Assembly (NCBI GenBank): GCA_937927885.1
Contig: CALEZJ010000610.1
Coordinates: 1-5,928, forward strand
DNA from: an uncultured Paracoccaceae bacterium
GTDB taxonomy: Bacteria; Pseudomonadota; Alphaproteobacteria; Rhodobacterales; Rhodobacteraceae
Length of the DNA stretch: 5,928 bases
Reading direction: 5' to 3'
Shown here: piece by piece, positions 1 to 5,928 of the stretch
Numbering within the stretch: the stretch's first letter is position 1
How the letters are laid out: every line of letters starts with the position of its first letter
Notes under the pieces: model-generated
What the model was told of the DNA's origin: nothing
Database searches by the model: none
What the model saw: the letters and a program-made list of their open reading frames with translations, nothing else
Made by a program: the position numbers and the translations under genes

Positions 1-313
1 GGTTCAGTTCACGCACCACGCTTTGCCGACGGCGCAGGAATTCCGACCCCAGGAGGACCGCCAGTGCCCATAGCCCCGGCGGACGCATCAGGAACAGATC
101 CTCGGCCAGAAAGACCACCGCGATGGCCGGGGCGGGGAGGTGCACCGGACGACGCAGCACCCAGGCCAGGGTCAGCGCCAGCAAGAAGTCGGGCATTGGC
201 CAATCACCCCGGGCCGACCCCAGCGGCAACAGATGCAAAAGGATCAGCCCCGCTGAAATCGCCAGCCAAAGGGCGAGATGTGCCAGGCTGTCCGGGCGCC
301 AGACTTCATTCAT
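1..313 (-). CDS. mreD: Rod shape-determining protein MreD (5' part; gene runs off the left edge)
   Basis: This is the N-terminal 104 residues of a polytopic inner-membrane protein of the elongasome, which works with MreC and MreB in guiding lateral wall synthesis. It starts MNEVWRPDSL. Hydrophobic stretches at about residues 11-31, 42-55, 62-74 and 80-90 are separated by short charged loops, which fits the MreD pattern. The ATG at 313 overlaps the end of mreC by 8 bases, so the two genes are probably translationally coupled. MreD sequences are poorly conserved, so the name rests mainly on the membrane profile and the position directly after mreC. The C-terminal part and any following mrdA/rodA genes lie outside the window. 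Confidence 0.85.
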   Translation of the reverse strand, partial: MNEVWRPDSLAHLALWLAISAGLILLHLLPLGSARGDWPMPDFLLALTLAWVLRRPVHLPAPAIAVVFLAEDLFLMRPPGLWALAVLLGSEFLRRRQSVVRELN

Positions 314-1310
314 TGGGTGGCCCGTCGGTCGACTGCGCACCGGGAGCCGGCACCGCCTCGACTGCGGGGACCACCGGATCGGCGACGACATCGGGCAAGG
401 GAATTGGCAAGGGCGCGCCGGTCGCCGGGTCCAGAGGCGTTCCATCCGCCGCCACCGGGCGCAACAGGCTGCCGGATTGCTCGATCCGCTCGGCCGGGCG
501 CGAGCGCAGCACCCGTAGGAAGTCGAGCCGCCCGTAATCCGCCGCCAGCCGAACGCGCAGGCGGCCATCGGCACCCAGCACCACCTCGCCCACCAGAAGA
601 CCCGGCGGGAACACGCCACCATCCGAGGCGCTGACCACCCGATCGCCGGGGCGCAGGGCTTCGGGGTTGGCGACAAATTCCAGCACCGGCGCCGGGCTGT
701 TGTCACCGCTGAGCAGGGCGGTGGTCGCGTTGGGCTGCACAAGAACCGGCACGCGGCTGTTCGAATCGGTCAGCAGGATAACCCGCGCGGACCGGTCCCC
801 GACCCCGGCGATTCTCCCGGCCAGCCCTAGACCATCCATCACCGCCCAGCCGTCGATGATCCCGTCGCGGGCACCGACGTTCAGCAGAACCGACTGGCGA
901 AACGGCGATCCGGCATCGGCCATCACCACGCCGGTGACATGGGTCAGCTGCGGATCCAGACGCACACGCGCCATGTCCAGAAGCTGCGCATTGCGCTGTT
1001 CCAGTTGCAGCGCCGCCTCGCGCCAGGCGCGCATCTGCTGCAACTCGCGCCGCAGTTCCTGATTCTGCTCATAGATCCTGGTGTAGCTGCGAAAATCCTC
1101 GATCATCCGTGCGGTGCGAGTGATCGGCGCCATCGCCCAGTCCATGTTGGGCACAACAGCATCCACCACGGCAGTACGAAACCTCTCGACGCGCGGACTG
1201 TCGATGCGCCACAGCAGGAACAGCGCGAGCAAAGCAAGCGCCAGAACCCCGATCACGAGGCGGCGCACCGGGCGGACATAATCGGCCTCGTTCGAGCGGT
1301 CAGATGCCAC
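306..1310 (-). CDS. mreC: Rod shape-determining protein MreC
   Basis: MreC is a bitopic membrane protein that links cytoplasmic MreB to the periplasmic wall-synthesis enzymes (PBP2/RodA). The 334-residue product has a short cytoplasmic N-terminus, one membrane helix at about 18-35, a charged coiled-coil stretch at about 68-115 rich in Q, E, R and L, and then the beta-barrel MreC domain at about 122-270. The barrel includes VVMADAGSPFRQSVLLNVG and a GDRVVSASDGGVFPPGLLVG segment near 222-241. The last 50 or so residues are a proline-, alanine- and acid-rich low-complexity tail, absent from minimal MreC proteins. The start is GTG at 1310, preceded by GAGG 7 bases upstream; the next in-frame ATG would remove the membrane helix. 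It follows mreB after 26 bases. Confidence 0.96.
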   Translation of the reverse strand: MASDRSNEADYVRPVRRLVIGVLALALLALFLLWRIDSPRVERFRTAVVDAVVPNMDWAMAPITRTARMIEDFRSYTRIYEQNQELRRELQQMRAWREAALQLEQRNAQLLDMARVRLDPQLTHVTGVVMADAGSPFRQSVLLNVGARDGIIDGWAVMDGLGLAGRIAGVGDRSARVILLTDSNSRVPVLVQPNATTALLSGDNSPAPVLEFVANPEALRPGDRVVSASDGGVFPPGLLVGEVVLGADGRLRVRLAADYGRLDFLRVLRSRPAERIEQSGSLLRPVAADGTPLDPATGAPLPIPLPDVVADPVVPAVEAVPAPGAQSTDGPPNE

Positions 1311-1336
1311 GGCGCGCCCTCAAGCCGCTGGTTCCC

Positions 1337-2509
<1,173 letters not shown>

Positions 2510-2568
2510 TCACGTTCCGGTGCACGCGCCCCGCCTTGACGCGTCGCGCGTCCCCGGCGGCGATGACG

Positions 2569-2599
2569 CGCAACGAAGAGGGGGCGCGAACGCCCCCTC
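2569..2599 (-). terminator. Hairpin terminator after ligB
   Basis: A 9-bp stem (2578-2586 with 2591-2599) begins 9 bases after the ligB stop codon. On the minus strand it reads GAGGGGGCG, TTCG, CGCCCCCTC, a stable UUCG tetraloop stem. It is followed by TTCGTTGCG, a weak T-rich tail. It probably ends the ligAB transcript before the mreB promoter region. Confidence 0.75.
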
Positions 2600-2608
2600 A
2601 GTGACTCT

Positions 2609-3457
2609 TCAGGCTGCACATTCCAGCAAAAGCGTGCCGGCGGCGGTATTCGAGATCGGGATGTGATAGTTGCGGGTGATCTCGATCACATCGTCGCCCA
2701 AGGCACCGCGCATCATCATCCACATCAGGAATTCGGTGCCCTGCGCACCCGCGTTCTTGACCAGTTCCTGACGGGTGATCTTGGTCAGCTCTTCCGGGTT
2801 GTGAACGATGTTCTCCAGACAGTAGGCGTCGAATTCCTTGTTGATGAAGCCCGCGCGCTGGCCATCAAGCTGGTGAGACAGGCCGCCGGTGCCCAGAACG
2901 ACGATCTTGGCATCCTCGGGGAAGGACAGCAGCGCCTTCCTTAGGGCCTTGCCGAAATTCAGCGCCCGGTTCAGCGTCGGGATCGGGTGCTGGACGGTGT
3001 TGGCCGAAATCGGGACCGCGCGAGGCATGTCCTTGTTCAGCGGCGCGCCGGGCCAGAACAGCTGCATCGGCACCACAAACCCGTGATCCACGGCCAGTTC
3101 CTGGCACGATGTGATGTCGAATTCGTCAGCCACGAGACTTTCGATGATGTGCCAGCTTAATTCGGGCGCGCCCGGGAATGGCGGGAGCGAGGGCAGGCCC
3201 CACCCTTCGTCCTCGTTTCGGTACTCATGCGCCGCGCCGATGGCAAAGGTCGGCATCCGGTCCAGAAAGAAGCCCAGCCCGTGGTCGTTATAAATGTTGA
3301 TGACATAGTCGGGCTTGTTGTCCTGGATCCATTTGTGAACCTTGGGATAGCCGTCAAAGAAGGGCTTCCAGTAAGGGTCATCGTAGAGCTGCTTCTGGAT
3401 TGCGTTTCCGACCGCCGGAATGTGCGACGTGGTGATGCCACCGAGAATGCGTGCCAT
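2609..3457 (-). CDS. ligB: Protocatechuate 4,5-dioxygenase, beta (catalytic) subunit, LigB family
   Basis: This is the catalytic large subunit of a class III (LigB-type) extradiol dioxygenase, which uses Fe(II) and O2 to cleave protocatechuate between C4 and C5 to 4-carboxy-2-hydroxymuconate semialdehyde. The 282-residue length is close to PmdB and LigB. Iron ligands by family comparison are His12 (TTSHIPA), His59 (YNDHG) and Glu242 (GTEFLMW). The catalytic base is His195 in GTGGLSHQLDG. Family signatures PTFAIG, DEGWG, VDHGFVVP, FINKEFD and the C-terminal YHIPISNTAAG are intact. The ATG at 3457 follows the ligA stop by 14 bases with a GGGGGA ribosome site 8 bases away, so the two subunits are cotranscribed. 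The region between the DHG and SHQ motifs diverges from LigB and PmdB as remembered, so the preferred substrate (protocatechuate, gallate or 3-O-methylgallate) is not certain. Confidence 0.9.
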   Translation of the reverse strand: MARILGGITTSHIPAVGNAIQKQLYDDPYWKPFFDGYPKVHKWIQDNKPDYVINIYNDHGLGFFLDRMPTFAIGAAHEYRNEDEGWGLPSLPPFPGAPELSWHIIESLVADEFDITSCQELAVDHGFVVPMQLFWPGAPLNKDMPRAVPISANTVQHPIPTLNRALNFGKALRKALLSFPEDAKIVVLGTGGLSHQLDGQRAGFINKEFDAYCLENIVHNPEELTKITRQELVKNAGAQGTEFLMWMMMRGALGDDVIEITRNYHIPISNTAAGTLLLECAA

Positions 3458-3471
3458 GGTGTGTGTCCCCC

Positions 3472-3831
3472 TCAGGCCTGCGATGCCAGATATTGTTTGA
3501 ATTCCTCGGTGGTGCGGCCGGTCTGCAACCCGCCTACATCCTGTACCGTCAATTTGAAGATGCCGGCGAATTTGGCGAGGTAATAGATGTTCCCCCCCGC
3601 CGCGATCAGTCCCAGCACGTCGCGCGCGCGGATCGCCGCCTTCTGTTCGTCGTTCAGGCCGTACTTAGCCATCCAGCCTTCTTCGTCGGCCTTGAACCCT
3701 TCGCGGTTCTCGGCCTTGTTGAAATCATAGCACATCTTGTTCAGGGCATAGCCCTTCATCGCCATCTTGCCGTCGAACAGGGTCGTTCCGGGGATGTCGA
3801 TATGATAGTCGAAACCGGGAAAATCGTGCAT
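3472..3831 (-). CDS. ligA: Protocatechuate 4,5-dioxygenase, alpha (small) subunit, LigA family
   Basis: This is the small, mostly helical subunit that covers the LigB active site in the heteromeric dioxygenase. The 119-residue product carries the LigA pattern: DIPGTTLFDG, KGYALNKM, KAENREGFKADE, an AAIRARDVLGLI helix and GGNIYYLAKF. The start was chosen at ATG 3831 because AGGAGG sits 7 bases before it. An in-frame ATG at 3867 would add 12 residues (MGQIPISAGGDA) but has no ribosome site and no family support. LigA of Sphingobium is longer at the C-terminus; here the protein ends soon after a TGRTTEEF motif. The gene precedes ligB by 14 bases. Its upstream region carries an FNR-type box and is separated from ligI by a strong terminator. 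Confidence 0.92.
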   Translation of the reverse strand: MHDFPGFDYHIDIPGTTLFDGKMAMKGYALNKMCYDFNKAENREGFKADEEGWMAKYGLNDEQKAAIRARDVLGLIAAGGNIYYLAKFAGIFKLTVQDVGGLQTGRTTEEFKQYLASQA

Positions 3832-3838
3832 TGCGTCT

Positions 3839-3844
3839 CCTCCT
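3839..3844 (-). promoter_or_regulatory. Ribosome binding site that fixes the ligA start
   Basis: A perfect AGGAGG on the minus strand lies 7 bases before the ATG at 3831. The alternative upstream ATG at 3867 is preceded only by ACGGGCAGCCCCCGCTGC, which has no such site. Confidence 0.85.
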
Positions 3845-3850
3845 GCGCTG

Positions 3851-3881
3851 ATGGGTATTTGTCCCATGCAGCGGGGGCTGC
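3851..3881. repeat. Two adjacent short dyads in the ligAB control region
   Basis: ATGGG (3851-3855) and CCCAT (3863-3867) form a 5-bp dyad with a 7-base centre. Immediately beside it, GCAGC (3868-3872) and GCTGC (3877-3881) form a 5-bp stem with a GGGG loop. They fill the space between the FNR-type box and the ligA ribosome site. They could be a further operator or a leader structure; both are short and may be chance. Confidence 0.35.
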
Positions 3882-3885
3882 CCGT

Positions 3886-3899
3886 TTGACATGGATCAA
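3886..3899. promoter_or_regulatory. FNR/FnrL-type binding site upstream of ligAB
   Basis: TTGACATGGATCAA matches the CRP/FNR-family FNR consensus TTGAT-N4-ATCAA at 9 of 10 defined positions, the one change being C for T in the left half. One further T/A pair extends the dyad to 16 bp. It is centred near 3892.5, about 61 bases before the ligA ATG. In Rhodobacteraceae such boxes are bound by FnrL or by Dnr/Nnr-type regulators under low oxygen or with nitric oxide. If transcription starts near 3937, the box is downstream of the start and would suit repression. If the start is near 3851, it would sit at -41.5 and suit activation, but no good -10 is seen there. Confidence 0.65.
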
Positions 3900-3943
3900 A
3901 TCGGCCGGGCGGCGGACGCGAAACGAATTTCCCCGGCGTAAAA

Positions 3944-3971
3944 CTTATAGTCTAGGACCTGGGGATGAAAA
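3944..3971 (-). promoter_or_regulatory. Candidate ligAB promoter
   Basis: On the minus strand TTTTCA (3971-3966) and TATAAG (3949-3944) are 16 bases apart. The -10 is a 5 of 6 match and the -35 a 4 of 6 match. The -35 overlaps the T-rich tail of the ligI terminator, so the terminator ends just where the next unit could begin. Start of transcription would be near 3937, leaving a leader of about 105 bases that contains the FNR-type box. Confidence 0.4.
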
Positions 3972-4001
3972 CGAAAACGGGCGCCCTTTTCCGGGCGCCC
4001 G
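3968..4001 (-). terminator. Rho-independent terminator after ligI
   Basis: A 9-bp GC stem (3978-3986 with 3993-4001) is followed on the minus strand by TTTTCGTTTTC. The stem reads CGGGCGCCC, GGAAAA, GGGCGCCCG. It begins 20 bases after the ligI stop codon. This is the best terminator in the window, and it separates ligI from ligAB. Confidence 0.88.
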
Positions 4002-4021
4002 TAGGGTCCTGTTGGGGGGGG

Positions 4022-4915
4022 TCAATCGGCCCAGTAAAGCCGCATCGGATTGTCGACCAGCAGCTTGCGCTGCGTCTCGGCACTGCGCGCGATGCGGGGG
4101 ATGAAGTCGACCAGATTGCCGTCGTCCGGCATGTCGGCCTTCAGGTTCGGGTGCGGGAAATCGGTGCCCCAAAGCACGCGATCGGGGAAGCGATCCACCA
4201 GCGTCGCGCAAAACGGCACCACATCGTCATAGCCGGGTGGCCCTGACATGGTCAGGCGTTCCGGGCAGGTGACCTTGGACCAGATGTTTTCATTCTGCGC
4301 CATCAGGTCGACAAAGCGCTGGAAATCCGGGTGATCGACTCCCTTTGCCACGTCCGGGCGGCCCATGTGGTCGACGACAATGATGCCCGGCAGCTTGCGC
4401 AGGAAAGGGGTCAACCCTTCCAGATCGGCGGCCTCGAAATAGACGACGATCGACCAGCCGAATTCCTGGATCTTTTCGGCAATGCCGATGAAAACCTCCT
4501 GCGGCGTAGCATCGACAAGCCGCTTGACGAAGTTGAAGCGCACGCCGCGCACGCCGCCCTCATGCAGGGCGCGCAACTCGTCGCGGGTGATGTCCTTGCC
4601 CACCGTGGCCACGCCGCGCGCCTTGTCCCCGGCAGCCTGGCAGGCGTCGACCACCGCGCGGTTGTCCTTGCCGTGGCAGGTGGCCTGCACGATCACATTG
4701 CGTTCGAACCCCAGATGGTCGCGCAGTGCGAACAGTACGTCCTTGCCCGCGTCGCAGGGGGTGTACTTGCGCTCGGGGGCGTAAGGGAACTCGGCCGAGG
4801 GGCCAAAGACGTGGCAATGCGCATCGACCGCGCCCTTGGGCAGGACGAAATCGGGCTTCTTCGGGTTCGGGTGATAGACCAGCCAGTCGGCGTCCATCCG
4901 TTGCGGTTGGGTCAT
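4022..4915 (-). CDS. ligI: 2-pyrone-4,6-dicarboxylate (PDC) hydrolase, LigI family
   Basis: This metal-independent member of the amidohydrolase superfamily (COG3618) hydrolyses the lactone PDC to 4-oxalomesaconate in the protocatechuate 4,5-cleavage pathway. The 297 residues fit LigI (about 293). By comparison with Sphingobium LigI, key residues are present with small offsets: His33 and His35 (DAHCHVFGP), Tyr51, Arg126 and Arg132 (VRFNFVKRL), Tyr159, His183 (VDHMGR), Arg220 (CPER) and the catalytic Asp252 (WGTDFPHPN). The MPDDG and VDNPMRLY motifs are also intact. The ATG at 4915 has AGGAGG 6 bases upstream. The gene is divergent from the LysR-type regulator across 129 bases, with a T-N11-A dyad near the regulator, and is followed by its own terminator. 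Confidence 0.95.
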   Translation of the reverse strand: MTQPQRMDADWLVYHPNPKKPDFVLPKGAVDAHCHVFGPSAEFPYAPERKYTPCDAGKDVLFALRDHLGFERNVIVQATCHGKDNRAVVDACQAAGDKARGVATVGKDITRDELRALHEGGVRGVRFNFVKRLVDATPQEVFIGIAEKIQEFGWSIVVYFEAADLEGLTPFLRKLPGIIVVDHMGRPDVAKGVDHPDFQRFVDLMAQNENIWSKVTCPERLTMSGPPGYDDVVPFCATLVDRFPDRVLWGTDFPHPNLKADMPDDGNLVDFIPRIARSAETQRKLLVDNPMRLYWAD

Positions 4916-4921
4916 TCGGGG

Positions 4922-4927
4922 CCTCCT
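4922..4927 (-). promoter_or_regulatory. Strong ribosome binding site of ligI
   Basis: A perfect AGGAGG lies 6 bases before the ATG at 4915 and supports that start. No clear -35/-10 pair was seen for ligI between here and the dyad at 5017-5035, which would fit a promoter that depends on an activator. Confidence 0.8.
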
Positions 4928-4991
4928 CTTGCCACCGGCGGCTGCGGTAGCACTCCTGATCGCGCGCGCAGATTGCCCGGATCAAGGTGAT

Positions 4992-5020
4992 TTGCCTAAT
5001 GCGTTCTGGGTCGCTAGAAT
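4992..5020 (+). promoter_or_regulatory. Candidate promoter of the LysR-type regulator gene
   Basis: TTGCCT (4992-4997) and TAGAAT (5015-5020) are 17 bases apart, matching the sigma-70 consensus at 4 of 6 and 5 of 6 positions. Transcription would start near 5027, giving a leader of only about 18 bases. The -10 and start site lie inside the dyad at 5017-5035. Confidence 0.6.
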
Positions 5021-5035
5021 AACTTTTCGCTATTC
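5017..5035. promoter_or_regulatory. LysR-type T-N11-A dyad (probable operator)
   Basis: GAATA (5017-5021) and TATTC (5031-5035) form a perfect 5-bp dyad around 9 bases. It contains T5020-N11-A5032, the canonical LysR-family box. It overlaps the regulator's candidate -10 and start, which suits negative autoregulation. From the ligI side it lies about 100 bases before the ATG, a usual distance for the recognition site of a LysR activator. Confidence 0.6.
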
Positions 5036-5044
5036 GGGGGCGCC

Positions 5045-5928
5045 ATGACCGCCAGCCTGCCCAACCTGCGCCACATGCGGGTATTCGTCGAGACCGCGCG
5101 GAGGGGTTCGGTCTCGAAAGCGGCCGAGGCCTGCCTTTTGTCGCAACCTGCGGCGACCCAGGCTCTGGCGCGGCTGGAGGACGAGGTGGGCACCCCTCTG
5201 TTGACGCGCCGCGCGCGGGCCTTTGCCACGACCGATTGTGGCGCGCTGTTCCTGCCGCGGGTCGAGGCGGCACTGGAGCATCTGCACGCCGGCGCGCGCA
5301 TTGCCCTGAAGGGCAGCGGCGCGCGGCGTGCGGCCTTCGACCATCTGGTGACGGCGGCGCAGTTGCGCGCGCTGGTCGCGGTCGCGGCCAGTGGCAGCTT
5401 CACCATCGCCGCGCGCGAAATGGGCCTGTCGCAGCCCAGTGTCCACCGTGCCGCGCGCAGCCTCGAAGAGGTGGCAGGCGTGCCGTTCTTTCAGGCCACC
5501 GCAACCGGGCTGGACCTGACGCCCGCCGCGCAAGCCTTTGTTCTGGGTGCGAAACTGGCGATGACTGAAATCCGGCAGGGGATGGAGGAAATTGGCCGCG
5601 AACTGGGCGACGACCGGGGCACCTTTACGCTGGGCTCGTTGCCCCTGGCCCGCACAACCATCGTCCCCCGCGCTACGCATCGGATGATCTCGTCCACGCA
5701 AGGCGTGCAGATCCGGGTGGTGGACGGGCGGTATGACGAATTGTTGCGCAGCTTGCGTGAGGGCGATCTGGACTGCCTGATTGGAGCCTTGCGCAATCCC
5801 TCACCCGCCGAAGACGTGACACAGGAGGCGTTGTTTCTGGACGAATTGTCGATCGTAGCCCATCCGCGTCACCCGCTGGCCGGGCGCGACAAGGTCAGCG
5901 TCGAGGAGACCCTCGCCTATCCCTGGGT
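5045..5928 (+). CDS. LysR-family transcriptional regulator with two tandem N-terminal HTH domains (3' end cut)
   Basis: The window holds the first 294 codons, with no stop. Residues about 7-66 form a LysR winged helix-turn-helix (SVSKAAEACLLSQPAATQAL, then ARLEDEVGTPLLTR). Residues about 104-162 form a second, separate one (GSFTIAAREMGLSQPSVHRA, then ARSLEEVAGVPFFQ). A normal LysR protein has one. The effector domain begins near 193 (TFTLGSLPLARTTIVP) and continues with VVDGRYDELLRSLREGDLD and LIGALR, which resembles the GbpR/PcaQ-like substrate-binding group. It is divergent from ligI, so control of PDC or protocatechuate catabolism is likely; the ligand is unknown. The ATG at 5045 has a weak GGGGG ribosome site 4 bases away; Met11 (5075) is a less likely start because it lies at the edge of the first domain. 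Confidence 0.88.
   Translation, partial: MTASLPNLRHMRVFVETARRGSVSKAAEACLLSQPAATQALARLEDEVGTPLLTRRARAFATTDCGALFLPRVEAALEHLHAGARIALKGSGARRAAFDHLVTAAQLRALVAVAASGSFTIAAREMGLSQPSVHRAARSLEEVAGVPFFQATATGLDLTPAAQAFVLGAKLAMTEIRQGMEEIGRELGDDRGTFTLGSLPLARTTIVPRATHRMISSTQGVQIRVVDGRYDELLRSLREGDLDCLIGALRNPSPAEDVTQEALFLDELSIVAHPRHPLAGRDKVSVEETLAYPW

Noticed and set aside
2538..2545. GACGCGTC palindrome and nearby repeated GACGCG strings
   Set aside because: Short CG-rich palindromes are frequent by chance in this base composition, and they are not placed against any promoter element.
3832..3867. A 12-residue N-terminal extension of LigA starting at the ATG at 3867
   Set aside because: There is no ribosome site before it, while AGGAGG precedes the ATG at 3831. 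The extra residues do not look like LigA.
3886..3891. TTGACA on the plus strand as a -35 element
   Set aside because: No -10-like hexamer follows at 15-19 bases and no plus-strand gene lies downstream. The bases are better explained as the half-site of the FNR-type dyad.
3451..4104. A 217-codon plus-strand open frame across ligA and the ligI end
   Set aside because: It runs through two minus-strand genes and a terminator, and its product resembles no family.
4331..4990. A 219-codon open frame on the plus strand, opposite ligI
   Set aside because: It is antisense to a gene with all family motifs intact, has no ribosome site and shows no domain.
5014..5701. Long minus-strand open frames opposite the LysR-type gene
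   Set aside because: They are complements of a coding frame that carries two HTH domains and an effector domain. The products are Arg/Ala-rich with no domain.

Overview
The window is GC-rich bacterial chromosome and looks like an alphaproteobacterium of the Rhodobacteraceae (Roseobacter/Paracoccus type). That assignment rests on the protein flavour, the mreBCD order and a perfect-spacing FNR/FnrL-type box. No database search was possible. No RNA gene, mobile element or CRISPR array was found.

Left half (1-2374, minus strand): the cell-shape operon mreB-mreC-mreD, read right to left. mreB and mreC are complete; mreD is cut by the window edge. The mreB upstream region has a plausible sigma-70 promoter with a 14-bp perfect palindrome between its hexamers, and a GC-rich leader hairpin just before the gene. 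The gap 2466-2577 shows nothing convincing.

Right half (2578-5928): a module for the meta (4,5) cleavage of protocatechuate-type aromatics. On the minus strand are ligI (2-pyrone-4,6-dicarboxylate hydrolase) with its own strong terminator, then ligA-ligB (small and large subunits of an extradiol dioxygenase), which end in a second hairpin terminator. ligAB therefore seems to be a separate unit with its own control region (3832-3971). That region holds a candidate promoter, an FNR-type box and a short dyad. Divergent from ligI on the plus strand is a LysR-family regulator, cut at the right edge. Its N-terminus carries two consecutive LysR-type winged helix-turn-helix domains instead of one. 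A T-N11-A dyad overlaps the regulator's -10 and expected start site, so autoregulation with co-control of ligI is a reasonable model.

How the parts fit: LigAB opens the ring using O2. The product becomes 2-pyrone-4,6-dicarboxylate (PDC), either through a LigC-type dehydrogenase not present here or directly if the substrate is gallate-like. LigI hydrolyses PDC to oxalomesaconate. The later steps (ligU, ligJ, ligK) and ligC are not in the window. The most unusual items are the tandem-HTH regulator and the oxygen-type regulatory box in front of an oxygen-consuming enzyme.
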